From: WLND01 sp040398845 | GTDB lineage: Bacteria; Actinomycetota; Actinomycetes; S36-B12 | Length of the DNA: 64,000 bases | Direction: 5' to 3' | NCBI GenBank assembly: GCA_040398845.1 | Contig: JBBATH010000003.1 | Location: 62,001 to 126,000 of the forward strand | Shown: positions 34,210 to 43,613 of the stretch, piece by piece | Layout of the letters: each line of letters begins with the position of its first letter | Position numbering within the stretch: position 1 is the first letter of the stretch | Translations under genes and position numbers: made by a program | Notes under the pieces: model-generated | What the model saw: only the letters and a program-made list of their open reading frames with translations | Database searches by the model: none | Told to the model about the DNA's origin: nothing

Positions 34210-35703
34210 CTTCGGGATGACGTCGATGAAGATGACCTCCCGGATCTGCTTGTAGTGCGCAACCTGACCGGCGACAAAGTCTTGGATCTCCTGACCGCTT
34301 GCATCGGCACCCGGGCGTAGCACCACGAAGGCGACGGGAATCTCGCCCGCATCGGCGTCCGGCCGCCCCACGCAGGCGGCATCGGCGATGGCAGGGTGGG
34401 TGAGGAGGAGCGCCTCGAGTTCGGCGGGTGGAACCTGGAAACCGTTGTACTTGATGAGTTCCTTGAGTCGATCGACGATGAATAGGTGACCGTCTGAGTC
34501 GATGTAGCCGATGTCGCCGGTTCGAAGCCATCCGTCGGCATCGATCGTGCTCTCGGTCGCCTCCGGATTGTTCAGGTAGCCGGTCATCACCTGTGGGCCG
34601 CGAACGAGCAGCTCACCGCGTTCGTCCACGTCGAGGTCGGCTCCGGTCTCCGGGTCGATGATGCGGCTTTGCGTGTTGGGGGCCGTGACACCGCATGACC
34701 CGGGCTTGAACATGCCGGGTGGCGTGAGGTGGGAGACCGGTGAGAGTTCGGTCATCCCGAAGCCTTGGACGATGTCGCAGCCGAGGCGGGCGCCAGCCTC
34801 GAGTGATAGCTCTGCCGAGAGTGGTGCAGCGCCGCAAAAAACCTGCTCAAGCTTTGATAGGTCGTAGTTATCGACGATGGGATGCTTTGCGAGGGCGACG
34901 ACGATCGGCGGCGCGACGAACGATCGGGTTACCCCGTACTCCTGATGCAGGCGCAGGAACTCCTCAAGATCGAATCTGGGCATGGTGATGATGGTGGTAC
35001 CGGCCCGAAGGCCGGTGTTCATGAGCACCTGCATCCCGTAGATGTGGAAGAAGGGGAGCACCGCGATGAAGGTCTCGTCCTCGCGGACATTCGCCGCCGT
35101 GAGCACCTGCGAGACGTTCGCGATGAGGTTGCGGTGGGTGAGCATGACGCCCTTGTTGAGACCGGTGGTGCCAGAGGAGTAGGGGAGCACCACGAGATCA
35201 CCGGACGACACGGGCACGTGGGCCGTGATGGGTGCCCCGAACAGCGCCGTGATCGGCGTGGCACCCTGCGCCTCGCCAATCACATACGTGTCGCGAACCG
35301 AGGTCCCGGCGGCGGCTGCCGTGGCAAGGGGCAGGAGCGGCCCGACCGTCACGAAGATCGTGGCGCCGGAATCGTCGAGTTGCTTGCGGATTTCTTGCTC
35401 GGTGTAGGTCGGGTTGACCGTCGTGATGATGCCGCCGGCAGCTGCTACGCCATGGAAGATAATGGCGAACTCGGGGATGTTCGGTGACATGAGCGCAACG
35501 ACGTCGCCCTTGTGAAAACCGCCGGCGATGAGTCCGCCGGCGAGGGATCGCACGGCTGCCGCGAGTCCGGCGTAGGTGAGCGTGCGACCCGAAGCGCCCT
35601 CCACGAGGGCTGGCTTATCGCCGAGTTCGTCGGCTCGGGCGAGCACATAGTCGGTGAGCGGGACGTCAGGGATTTCGACGTCGGCGAGTGGACTGGTGAA
35701 CAT
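34162..35703 (-). CDS. Acyl-CoA synthetase (AMP-dependent ligase, 4-coumarate-CoA ligase-like)
   Basis: A 513-residue ANL-family enzyme. P-loop LPYSSGTTGLNKGVMLTHRN (about 160-180), adenylate-binding QGFGMTELSPVSH, hinge GHLFIVDRLKELIKYNGFQV and C-terminal catalytic PKSASGKILRRLLR are all present. It activates a carboxylate to an acyl-CoA via an acyl-AMP. Motif style resembles 4-coumarate:CoA ligases, which in bacteria often act on medium-chain or aromatic acids; the substrate is open. Confidence 0.92.
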   Translation of the reverse strand: MFTSPLADVEIPDVPLTDYVLARADELGDKPALVEGASGRTLTYAGLAAAVRSLAGGLIAGGFHKGDVVALMSPNIPEFAIIFHGVAAAGGIITTVNPTYTEQEIRKQLDDSGATIFVTVGPLLPLATAAAAGTSVRDTYVIGEAQGATPITALFGAPITAHVPVSSGDLVVLPYSSGTTGLNKGVMLTHRNLIANVSQVLTAANVREDETFIAVLPFFHIYGMQVLMNTGLRAGTTIITMPRFDLEEFLRLHQEYGVTRSFVAPPIVVALAKHPIVDNYDLSKLEQVFCGAAPLSAELSLEAGARLGCDIVQGFGMTELSPVSHLTPPGMFKPGSCGVTAPNTQSRIIDPETGADLDVDERGELLVRGPQVMTGYLNNPEATESTIDADGWLRTGDIGYIDSDGHLFIVDRLKELIKYNGFQVPPAELEALLLTHPAIADAACVGRPDADAGEIPVAFVVLRPGADASGQEIQDFVAGQVAHYKQIREVIFIDVIPKSASGKILRRLLRDGG

Positions 35704-35840
35704 GGCTGGCCCCTTCTGATGTCGATCACCGGGTCACGGAGAAGTGGCGCGCCCGTATGCTCCCGATGTTCGCAGATGTGGAGCCGACGACGAGGCACAA
35801 TCCCAAGAATTCCGGGGGACCCGACGATAAGGCTGCCTGA

Positions 35841-37409
35841 TTATTCGAGTGGCGGCTGTTGAGAGCTCTCGTGAGTCGAGCCTTCGTGCGGGTCGGCTGC
35901 CTGGTGGGTTGATGTCTCCGCGGGCCCGGTCATGACGAGGTTGCCCGATGGTAGCGTCACGAATCTGTGGTCAAAGGTGTCACTCGCGTGGGCTACCGGG
36001 ATGGCTCCGCTGTCGATGAGTGATCGGTACGCGCTGTAGTCCTTGACGACCTGATCGGCGTACCCGAGCGAGAAATCCCGGACTGCTCGATCGAATTTGT
36101 TGCTCGTGCCGAGGTATGCCGAGATCATGACCGAGTCGCCTGCTCTCGCATGGGCGCGAGCAAGCGTGCGTCCGCATATCCCGGCGTAGGCAATGAGTGA
36201 CTCGCTGGTGAAGCGCGACGGGTCAGGCGCGAACTTCATGTCGCGCAACTGGCGTACGTAATATTGACGCCCCCCTGGTCCGGTAATCCATCCGAGGAAG
36301 GCGTCGGATGCTGCCTGCATGAGCTGCTGCCCGACAACGACCCGCTCGCCGCTGGTGGAATACACCGATGGTGCGGTGACTGGCTCCAGGACGCTCTTCA
36401 CAGCCTGCTTCACCTGCAGCACGAGCAGGTCGTTTTCATCTCGGCCCTCGAGCAGGATGACGAATGCGAGAAGACCCACACTGCCCACACCAACGACCTT
36501 GTGCCCGAAGTCGCGAACCTGGTACCTGCGAAGCAAGGACTGCCGGTCTCGCTGCAAGGTGGTGCGGTATTGAACGAAGAGGTCGTTGATCTGTGACGTC
36601 AGTCCACCGTCAAGGGGGATCCGCATGAGGAGAGGCGGCAGGTCCCGAAAGCGGCGCTGGCCGTCGACGACCTCGGTGAGTTTGGCGACAGCCGACCATG
36701 CGTCGCGACTTCTGGCCTTGCCTGCACTGCGAGCAATGATCCGCTGGGCACGTGGGTCTCCCTGGGTTGAGGCCCAGCCGGCGAGTACGTCGACGCTGAC
36801 CCGGTCGTACCAGACGGCGAGATCCGGCATACTCGCGTACACCTGCATCTGCCCGCGATAGGCGCTGCCAGCGGCCGCGGCTGCCTCCGTTATCGTGTCT
36901 TGCTGGAGACCGAGGTCGCGGCCGGCGAGAACGAATGAGGCGGCGAGACGCAGAACATCCCACTCGAAGGGCCCAGGGTTCGTCTCGTCGAAGTCGTTAA
37001 TGTCGAAGATGACGCTGCGGTCGGGGGCAGCGAACATGCCGAAGTTCGAAAGGTGGGCATCACCGCATAGCTGTGTCACGAGTCCCGAGTTCGGCATCGA
37101 TGCGAGATCCGCGGTCATAATGCCGGCTCCACCGCGGTAGAACGTGAATGGAGAGACCGACATCCTTGCGTGCCGCAGGGGCAGGAGCTGCGGGTTTCGA
37201 ATGACCTCCTGCTCGGCGAGGAGCGCAACGGGATCGGCACGCTCAGCGCTAGGAGTGAATTGGCTGATGCTCGTGCGAGGCCGACGATCGCGGCCGGCGC
37301 GACCGGCTGCTTCGCGCTGGCCCACGGTGGTGGTGCGAACATTCATTGGCAGTGTCATGGCCTGGTTGGCTATGGGTGTGGTACGTGTTGCGGGTGTTGA
37401 ATCGGTCAT
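35841..37409 (-). CDS. DUF2252 family protein
   Basis: A 522-residue protein with a kinase-like DUF2252 core: FYRGGAGIM, LCGDAHLSNFGMFA and FDINDFDETNPGPFEWDVLRL near residues 80-160 contain the conserved GDxHxxNFG and DFDE motifs that resemble the catalytic and metal-binding segments of aminoglycoside phosphotransferase-like enzymes. Function is unknown. The first 50 residues are Thr/Arg-rich and poorly conserved, so the true start could be internal. Monocistronic. Confidence 0.85.
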   Translation of the reverse strand: MTDSTPATRTTPIANQAMTLPMNVRTTTVGQREAAGRAGRDRRPRTSISQFTPSAERADPVALLAEQEVIRNPQLLPLRHARMSVSPFTFYRGGAGIMTADLASMPNSGLVTQLCGDAHLSNFGMFAAPDRSVIFDINDFDETNPGPFEWDVLRLAASFVLAGRDLGLQQDTITEAAAAAGSAYRGQMQVYASMPDLAVWYDRVSVDVLAGWASTQGDPRAQRIIARSAGKARSRDAWSAVAKLTEVVDGQRRFRDLPPLLMRIPLDGGLTSQINDLFVQYRTTLQRDRQSLLRRYQVRDFGHKVVGVGSVGLLAFVILLEGRDENDLLVLQVKQAVKSVLEPVTAPSVYSTSGERVVVGQQLMQAASDAFLGWITGPGGRQYYVRQLRDMKFAPDPSRFTSESLIAYAGICGRTLARAHARAGDSVMISAYLGTSNKFDRAVRDFSLGYADQVVKDYSAYRSLIDSGAIPVAHASDTFDHRFVTLPSGNLVMTGPAETSTHQAADPHEGSTHESSQQPPLE

Positions 37410-37505
37410 GCGCCAAGGCTATGGCCAAAACAAGTGCCGCCAGCACAATTGCTTCGCGAACCGGCCGGCGAAGCGCGGGTGCCATGGGGAGAATATCGGG
37501 GGACA

Positions 37506-37730
37506 ATGTCCGACATGACGCCCCGTGTATATGCTGTCGAGGGAATGACCTGCGATCACTGCGTCGCGGCGGTGACGACCGAGGTGGCCAAGGTGCCAGG
37601 AGTTATCGACGTCATCGTGAACCTGGAGGAAGGGACGCTCACCGTTACCGGCGATGCCTCCGAGCTGGCCCTGGCAGAGGCCGTGGACGAGGCCGGCTAC
37701 GCGCTCGTCATGCACAAGCCCCTTGGGTGA
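37506..37730 (+). CDS. copZ: Copper chaperone (heavy-metal-associated domain)
   Basis: A 74-residue HMA-domain protein with the metal site GMTCDHC (about residues 14-20) on a ferredoxin-like fold. It would carry Cu(I) to the P-type ATPase encoded 92 bases downstream. I start at ATG 37506; longer readings run through non-conserved sequence. Its stop codon overlaps an in-frame GTG of the ATPase frame (37727), which would couple the two genes if used. Confidence 0.88.
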   Translation: MSDMTPRVYAVEGMTCDHCVAAVTTEVAKVPGVIDVIVNLEEGTLTVTGDASELALAEAVDEAGYALVMHKPLG

Positions 37731-37822
37731 AGAGCCGTCTGTCGGCCAATATTGGTGAGGAGCGGGCAATCACTTCGGATGGCTGGCGTGACATCGTCCG
37801 CGAGCACACAGGGGAGGGGTGC

Positions 37823-40177
37823 ATGGGACACCTCGATATTGCTGTCGGCGGCATGACGTGCGCCTCCTGCGCGATGAGGATTGAACGCAAACTGAATCGC
37901 CTGCCCGGGGTCGTCGCTTCCGTCAACTACGCAACCGGCATGGCGAGCGTCGAGTTCGAGCCGGACACCGTCAGCGCTGAGCGACTCATTGAGCAGGTCG
38001 AGGCGACCGGATACTCTGCCCGGCTTCCGGAGCTCGCCGGGCAAGGAGCGATCTCGCAGGAACCGTCTGCGAGTGATACCGGCGGCGAATCCGGGATTCC
38101 CGGGCTAAGCGAGTTGAGGTCTCGGCTCCTCATCAGCGCCGTGCTCACGGTGCCTGTCGTAGTGCTCGCGATGGTGCCTGTCCTTCAGTTCGATTTCTGG
38201 CAGTGGCTCTCACTCACCCTCGCCGCCCCCGTCGTTGTCTGGGGGGCCTGGCCGATCCACCGGGCAACCGTGATGAATGCGCGGCACGGGGCGGTCACGA
38301 TGGACACGCTCATCTCCGTCGGGGTGCTCTCGGCATTCGCGTGGTCGTTGTGGGCGCTCTTCCTTGGGGGAGCGGGTGTCCCTGGTATGCACATGCCGTT
38401 TGAATGGACGTCGTCTCCGACCTCGGAGCCCATGATCTATCTTGAGGTCGCCTCTGGTGTCACGACCCTCATTCTCCTCGGGCGCTATCTCGAGGCTCGT
38501 GCGAAATCTCGATCCGGAGCTGCACTCGAGGCACTACTCAGGCTCGGCGCGAAGGAGGTGGTCGTCCTCCGATCGGGAAGCGAGGTTCGCCTTCCGATCG
38601 GGAACCTCGTCGTGGGCGACCTGTTCATCGTTCGGCCGGGGGAGAAGATCGCCACCGATGGTGTCGTCGAGGAGGGGGCCTCCGCAGTCGACACATCCCT
38701 CCTCACGGGGGAGTCGGTCCCGGTGGATGTCGGACCTGGCGACGATGTCTTCGGTGCCACGGTGAATTCGGGCGGACGACTCCTTATTCGGGCAACTCGC
38801 GTGGGCTCGGATACCGCGCTTGCGCAAATCGCCCGACTCGTGACGGCAGCGCAGTCAGGCAAGGCCCCAGTCCAGCGGCTGGCGGATCGCATTGCCACGG
38901 TATTCGTGCCAGTCGTTCTGCTCATTGCCCTCGCCACCCTCGCCGGATGGCTGGTGAGCGGGGCGGAGGCGTCTTGGGCCTTCACCGCTGCCGTCGCGGT
39001 CCTCATCATCGCTTGCCCTTGCGCCCTAGGCCTCGCGACCCCGACCGCCCTTCTCGTCGGCACCGGGCGTGGCGCGCAACTCGGCATCCTCATCAAGGGC
39101 CCCCAGATTCTTGAGTCAACCCGCCGCGTCGACACGATCATCATGGACAAGACCGGAACAGTGACGATGGGTCGAATGGTCCTTATCGAAGTTTTCACTG
39201 AGGTTGACGCCCAGAGGCAGGTGGCTCTGCGCCTCGCCGGCGCAGTTGAGGCGGCATCTGAGCATCCAGTAGCTCAGGCGATCGCCGCCGCAGCGAGCGA
39301 GGCTGGCCGGCTTCCAGATGTCGCGGGATTCGTCAGCACGCCAGGGCTCGGAACGACCGGCATGGTCGACGATCTGCGGGTGTGCATTGGGCAGGCCTCG
39401 TACGTCGAGCAGGAAGGCTGCGCAATCCCTGCCACAATGCGGGCGGCCCAGGAGGCCGCCCAGGAGCGTGGGCAGACCGCCGTCATGGTGGGCTGGAGCG
39501 GTCGGGTTCACGCGGTCATGGCCGTCGCCGATGACATGAAGCCGGGGAGCCGGGAGGGGGTTGATGCCCTGCGCCAACTCGCACTCACCCCCTACCTCCT
39601 CACCGGTGACAACGAGCGGACTGCCCATGCGGTCGCGTCGGAGTTGGGAATCGACGCCGCGTACGTCATAGCCGGAGTGCTCCCGGCTGCGAAGGTTGAT
39701 GTCGTGCGCAGGCTTCAGTCGCAGGGTCGCGTTGTCGCGATGGTCGGCGATGGAGTGAACGATGCGGCTGCGCTGGCGCAGGCCGACCTCGGGATGGCTA
39801 TGGGCACCGGGGCCGACGTCGCAATCGAGGCGAGCGACATCACACTCGTCGGGGGTGACCTGCGATCAGCGGCTGATGCGATCAGGCTTTCGCGACGCAC
39901 GCTGGGGGTGATCAAGGGCAATCTCTTTTGGGCCTTCGCGTATAACGTCGCAGCAATCCCGCTGGCAGCGGCCGGTCTGCTCAACCCGCTCATCGCGGGC
40001 GCAGCGATGGCATTCAGTTCGGTCTTCGTGGTGACGAACAGCCTGCGCCTGCGGCGGTTCCGATCGTCCGGTGGTGCGGCCCGCGGAGCCGCACCCGTCA
40101 TCCCGTTTCGTAGTGAAGTCTCGGCAGGGCCCTCACCAACGATTGAGTCTTGGCGAGGGTCCAACCTGGTGGATTGA
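37823..40177 (+). CDS. copA: Copper-translocating P-type ATPase
   Basis: About 784 residues from ATG 37823, which has GGGGAGGGG just upstream and begins directly at the HMA domain (GGMTCASCAMRIERKL). An alternative GTG at 37727 would add 32 residues. The transmembrane CPC motif (ACPCALGLATPTALL, about residue 397), phosphorylation site DKTGT (about 441), actuator TGES and hinge GDGVNDAAALAQAD are intact. It exports Cu(I). The last 80 bases overlap the convergent hydrolase gene. Confidence 0.93.
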   Translation: MGHLDIAVGGMTCASCAMRIERKLNRLPGVVASVNYATGMASVEFEPDTVSAERLIEQVEATGYSARLPELAGQGAISQEPSASDTGGESGIPGLSELRSRLLISAVLTVPVVVLAMVPVLQFDFWQWLSLTLAAPVVVWGAWPIHRATVMNARHGAVTMDTLISVGVLSAFAWSLWALFLGGAGVPGMHMPFEWTSSPTSEPMIYLEVASGVTTLILLGRYLEARAKSRSGAALEALLRLGAKEVVVLRSGSEVRLPIGNLVVGDLFIVRPGEKIATDGVVEEGASAVDTSLLTGESVPVDVGPGDDVFGATVNSGGRLLIRATRVGSDTALAQIARLVTAAQSGKAPVQRLADRIATVFVPVVLLIALATLAGWLVSGAEASWAFTAAVAVLIIACPCALGLATPTALLVGTGRGAQLGILIKGPQILESTRRVDTIIMDKTGTVTMGRMVLIEVFTEVDAQRQVALRLAGAVEAASEHPVAQAIAAAASEAGRLPDVAGFVSTPGLGTTGMVDDLRVCIGQASYVEQEGCAIPATMRAAQEAAQERGQTAVMVGWSGRVHAVMAVADDMKPGSREGVDALRQLALTPYLLTGDNERTAHAVASELGIDAAYVIAGVLPAAKVDVVRRLQSQGRVVAMVGDGVNDAAALAQADLGMAMGTGADVAIEASDITLVGGDLRSAADAIRLSRRTLGVIKGNLFWAFAYNVAAIPLAAAGLLNPLIAGAAMAFSSVFVVTNSLRLRRFRSSGGAARGAAPVIPFRSEVSAGPSPTIESWRGSNLVD

Positions 40178-41813
40178 CGGTGAGGGCGATCGCCGGACCA
40201 GCGTCGGCGGCGTAGTTGTGGCCAACTTCCGGGGGTGCGCCGCCGCTGATGAGATCCATGCCCACCTGAAGGTAGGTGATGACAGGGAACCATCTCATTC
40301 GTGGATCGACACCCGGTCCGAGCGGCTGATTGAGCCAGTCCAGCTTTTGCAAGAGCAGGTCTGGGCTCCAGTACACGACCGGGTCATTCGGGTGGGCTGA
40401 GAAGGTGATGACCGGCCCGTTGCTCGGGACGGCGCGCTCAAGCTCACCTGCGCTGATGTAGGTGCGTGCAATGAGGCCGTCGCCGATCACAGGTTGCCAC
40501 ATCGGGCCCGCCGAGCGATCAGCCTGCCACTGCTTCCAGAGCCGTGATTGAGAGGGAGGACCAACCCAGATGATGCGCTTGATCTCAGCGGTGACGTCCT
40601 GGGGTGTTGAGCCTTCGGGCCAGGCTGCTTGGCTCCCGAACGCGCCAAGCGATTCCCCGAACAAAATGAGCTCGGGGCGCAGATTTTCGGGTTTGGTGCG
40701 CCAAGCTGCCAAGATCGCGTTCACGGTGCTGTCATTTTGGACCTGCGTGGTCTTTGGGTCGATGACGAAGCCGATCCAACTCGGTACGGCCGAATACTGG
40801 ACAACCACACTCGTGAGATCCCCGCCGGTCACGATTTCCATCGAGTTGATGGCGTCGGGGTCGATCCATCCCGTTCCGGTAGCTGCCATGATCGCGAGGT
40901 ACTCACGATCCCAAGCACCCACCCGATCGAGTTCCTCGACAGCAAGTGCGCTGCGCTCTGCGGGTGTCTGGGCTTGGTCCATCCCAACATAGACACGGAC
41001 GGGAACCTCTGCCTGTTCCTTTGTTACCGCTTCAATGGCGGACGGGCTCATGGAGTTGGAGACGAAAAAGCGTCCCTCCCTGCCAAGAGTTGACCATGGG
41101 GTGAGACTGTCGGGACTCCCACTATTGGCACCTATATTGGCGGGCGATTGTCCTGAGGCATCTGCGTTCTGTGCGTCGTAGGACGAGATGAGAAGCCCCA
41201 GGCCCACCTGGATGGTGGCAAACCCGGCGACGATGAGAATGCCAGCGATGGCAACGCGCACGGTGAGTAACGAGCGATGGACATGGCTCGGCTGGCGACT
41301 CGAGACCCACCGGTGCAGTGGGCCGCGACGTGTGAGGAGAGCGGCGATGGTGTTCGTGGCGAGCCGGGTCGCGCGCCCGAAGATGAGAAGCAGGGCTGCG
41401 AGTACCGCGGTAACGGCGACGACCGTCACGGTTCCGGGCAGAGCCGATGGCATGTCCAGCGCGCTTTGCTGCTCGGCCTGCCAGCCGACGGAGATCGGGG
41501 TGAAAATGAGCGCGGGCAGCCAGATGATTGCGGCGATCAGGACCTGGATCGAGGTTCGGGGATGGTGCCGGCTCACCCATGGAATCTTGTTCGCTGCCCA
41601 ACTCACGGTGGCTCCTGCTGCGTATCCAGTGAGCGTGCCGAGCGCCGTGAGAAGGAGCAGGAAGGTCAGGGAGTGGGGGAGCAGCGATGGTGTGAGTGCG
41701 GCGGCGTAGCCCCCTGCGGCGCCAACGAGCCCGACAACGCTGGGCCTGCGTCGTACGAGTCGGCGCTTGGGGGAGGCAATGGTTGCGTTGGGCGACGTCA
41801 CATCACGAATCAT
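40098..41813 (-). CDS. Membrane-anchored alpha/beta-hydrolase family protein
   Basis: About 571 residues. The N-terminal 210 residues contain roughly four membrane helices; the C-terminal half is a soluble alpha/beta-hydrolase domain with nucleophile elbow LFGESLGAFGSQ and a late GHNYAADAG histidine segment. This is the actinobacterial alpha/beta-hydrolase-9-like family of unknown substrate. I choose ATG 41813 because GGAGGG lies four bases upstream; the frame is also open further upstream through a 21-bp repeat array and a sequencing gap, which I do not believe is coding. The 3' end overlaps copA. Confidence 0.85.
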   Translation of the reverse strand: MIRDVTSPNATIASPKRRLVRRRPSVVGLVGAAGGYAAALTPSLLPHSLTFLLLLTALGTLTGYAAGATVSWAANKIPWVSRHHPRTSIQVLIAAIIWLPALIFTPISVGWQAEQQSALDMPSALPGTVTVVAVTAVLAALLLIFGRATRLATNTIAALLTRRGPLHRWVSSRQPSHVHRSLLTVRVAIAGILIVAGFATIQVGLGLLISSYDAQNADASGQSPANIGANSGSPDSLTPWSTLGREGRFFVSNSMSPSAIEAVTKEQAEVPVRVYVGMDQAQTPAERSALAVEELDRVGAWDREYLAIMAATGTGWIDPDAINSMEIVTGGDLTSVVVQYSAVPSWIGFVIDPKTTQVQNDSTVNAILAAWRTKPENLRPELILFGESLGAFGSQAAWPEGSTPQDVTAEIKRIIWVGPPSQSRLWKQWQADRSAGPMWQPVIGDGLIARTYISAGELERAVPSNGPVITFSAHPNDPVVYWSPDLLLQKLDWLNQPLGPGVDPRMRWFPVITYLQVGMDLISGGAPPEVGHNYAADAGPAIALTVNPPGWTLAKTQSLVRALPRLHYETG

Positions 41814-41824
41814 GGCACCCTCCA

Positions 41825-41899
41825 TGGTGGAACCGGGGCGTCTTATGGTGGAACCGGGGCGTCTTATGGTGGAACCGGGGCGTCTTATGGTGGAACCGG
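41825..41899. repeat. 21-bp tandem repeat (minisatellite), truncated by gap
   Basis: At least three and a half copies of a 21-base unit (GGTGGAACCGGGGCGTCTTA plus T) run into the N gap. The array sits just upstream of the leftward hydrolase gene; read leftward it would code for a seven-residue repeat GSTIRRP. The true copy number is unknown because assembly stopped here. Confidence 0.92.
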
Positions 41900-41999
41900 N
41901 NNNNNNNNNNNNNNNNNNNNNNNNNNNNNNNNNNNNNNNNNNNNNNNNNNNNNNNNNNNNNNNNNNNNNNNNNNNNNNNNNNNNNNNNNNNNNNNNNNN
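41900..41999. other. Assembly gap (100 N)
   Basis: Exactly 100 undetermined bases inside the 21-bp repeat array. The length is a placeholder, so nothing spanning it can be trusted. Confidence 0.98.
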
Positions 42000-42320
42000 G
42001 GCGTAGAGGCCCGTGCAATTGTTCGACGATGTCAACAATCTCGGGGAGGAATGACTTGAGGTGAACTTGTGACCGCTTGCCCAGTTCCTCAGGTACCGGG
42101 CGTAGTGCGAGACTGCTCGGGGTTGGCCGGTGTGCGTAGTTGCGGGCCGCTGCGTTGGGGTTGACGCGTTCGACGACGCCGACCGAGGTGAGGAGTCGTA
42201 CCAGGCCAGCGCAGCCTCCATGCTGGTGAAGCGGAGATTCGCAGCCCAGCGGCCACCGAAGTCGCGTTCCATGATCGGGGGCACGAACTGGGCGTACGCC
42301 GGTGCGGTCTTGTCGGTCAT
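42000..42320 (-). pseudogene. Degenerate fragment, DUF1330-like N-terminal part
   Basis: A frame opens at ATG 42320 with GAGGAG eight bases upstream and reads MERDFGGRWAANLRFTSMEA then ALAWYDSS, which resembles a shortened DUF1330 protein. Past about 42185 that frame becomes Ser/Thr-rich and unlike protein. A different frame then gives a plausible chain (LLTSVGVVERVNPN, EELGKRSQVHLKSFLPEIVD) up to the gap. I read this as a frameshifted or fused remnant; the gap prevents a firm call. Confidence 0.4.
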
Positions 42321-42383
42321 CTCAGCGACTCCTCACTGGAACGTCGGGTTGAGTTGACTTGCCTCTCGTAATCTCACGACATC

Positions 42384-42400
42384 ACTTGCAATATGCAAGT
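42384..42400. promoter_or_regulatory. Perfect 17-bp palindrome, operator candidate
   Basis: ACTTGCA-ATA-TGCAAGT lies 64 bases upstream of the leftward ATG at 42320, in a 277-base interval that holds no other gene. It has the size of a winged-helix repressor operator, but no regulator gene is seen next to it in intact form. Confidence 0.5.
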
Positions 42401-42597
42401 CAAAGAACAATGCGAAGGCAGCGGGAGACGTTCGGCGTCATCCGAAGGCGCGACGTCTTCGGACTCGTCAGGCCGATCGGCGAGTAGGCCGGAATGCCGT
42501 GGTGGCGAACGATCCCCTTCGACCAGACTCACGGCCACCGATGCGCCAGTTCCGAGTTTTTGGACGATTCGAAGACAGCGAGGGCTAGTGTGCGAAC

Positions 42598-42882
42598 ATG
42601 TGCTGCCTTGTCTTCATCCTCGCGCTACTCGGTCCGCGGCTCGCGTTCTTGTACGCATGGATCGCCACTCCGCGGGTTACTGACGCCTTCGCGGGAGGAT
42701 TCTGGCTCCCGCTCCTTGGCTTCTTGCTCCTGCCGTGGACAGCTTTGGCCTACGTCCTCGCATGGTCAACTGCTGGCGGCGTCACTGGTCTCGGGTGGGC
42801 GGTCGTGGCCTTGGGCCTGCTTCTTGACCTGAGCAGCTACGCCGGTCGCGGCGCTCAGAGCCGGTACAACTCAGCCAACTAG
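42598..42882 (+). CDS. Small conserved actinobacterial membrane protein
   Basis: A 94-residue protein with three hydrophobic helices (residues about 2-22, 34-52 and 61-78) and the pattern MCCLVFILALLGPR at the start, PLLGFLLLPWTALAYVLAW in the middle and LLLDLSSYAGR near the end. I recall similar short proteins widespread in actinobacteria with no assigned role. Monocistronic and convergent with the lipoprotein gene. Confidence 0.75.
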   Translation: MCCLVFILALLGPRLAFLYAWIATPRVTDAFAGGFWLPLLGFLLLPWTALAYVLAWSTAGGVTGLGWAVVALGLLLDLSSYAGRGAQSRYNSAN

Positions 42883-42892
42883 TCGGCGGGCA

Positions 42893-43585
42893 TCACTCGG
42901 CCGGTTTTGGGCTGCCACTCGCGAGCGCGACGCAAACCGTCGAGGCGGCGAAGGCATCAGACATTGATCCCTGGGCTCCAGCGGTTGTGCTGGTTATCGT
43001 CGACGCGAGCGCCCCGGTTGCCTCGGAAGCAGCCCGAACGGCAGCGATGGCTGCGGCAGCGTTGAGTCCGAAGGTGACGATGTCACTCGCAGACGTAACG
43101 GCCTCGATCGACGCCTGAGCCCCGCCAATGGACTGCACCAGCACCGCGTAGTCGGACTCGAAGGTCGTGGCGAGAGCCACTGCCTCGGACACATCGACCG
43201 GAACCTTGCCTATTTGCGTGCCGAGGTCCTCGACGGCCTGACCTACTGCCTCGCTCCGCGCATTGAGACTTGCCCGGATCTGATCACCGGCCGTAGCACC
43301 TGAGATTGGATTGAAGGCGAGGTCCTCGCCGATCGCTTGGACATTGTCGCGGATCCCAAACGCTGCACCGCAGATGCCGTCGGCCCACGCGACGGTCGGA
43401 TCGACCGGTGGGGGCGTGGGGGAGGGCGCGACGGATTCGATTGCACTGCCCCCCAACTCCGGAGCATCAGATGAGCAGGCGGATAGGGCGATGGTCATCG
43501 TGACCAGTGCGATTGCCGGTATTGCGATTGCCGGTATTGCGATTGCTGATGGAAGAGGTCGATTCCAAGGGGTCATACCTGCCAC
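42893..43585 (-). CDS. Putative lipoprotein, helical, unknown function
   Basis: A 230-residue protein with an N-terminal signal ending in lipobox LSAC, preceded by a threefold IAIPAIA-type repeat that lengthens the hydrophobic segment. The start may be the second Met (MTPWNRP). A Pro-rich linker (SPTPPPVDPT) leads to an Ala/Ser/Thr-rich helical domain with two Cys residues that could pair (DGICGAAFG and STVCVALA). Actinobacterial cell-surface lipoproteins of this composition have no known role. Confidence 0.7.
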   Translation of the reverse strand: MAGMTPWNRPLPSAIAIPAIAIPAIALVTMTIALSACSSDAPELGGSAIESVAPSPTPPPVDPTVAWADGICGAAFGIRDNVQAIGEDLAFNPISGATAGDQIRASLNARSEAVGQAVEDLGTQIGKVPVDVSEAVALATTFESDYAVLVQSIGGAQASIEAVTSASDIVTFGLNAAAAIAAVRAASEATGALASTITSTTAGAQGSMSDAFAASTVCVALASGSPKPAE

Positions 43586-43613
43586 GTTAGCCGAACTGAC
43601 GCAGCACGCGCAC

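Noticed and set aside
37346..37822. Upstream extension of the copper ATPase frame
   Set aside because: It overlaps the copper chaperone gene and is Arg-rich nonsense; the HMA domain starts right after the chosen ATG.
41825..41999. Repeat array read as coding extension of the hydrolase or as a CRISPR
   Set aside because: The repeats are directly adjacent without spacers, the encoded heptad has no homologue I know, and the 100-N gap breaks any frame.
42393..42683. Rightward 96-codon open frame after the palindrome
   Set aside because: Its composition is Ser/Arg-rich without a domain, and it overlaps the start of the small membrane protein in another frame.
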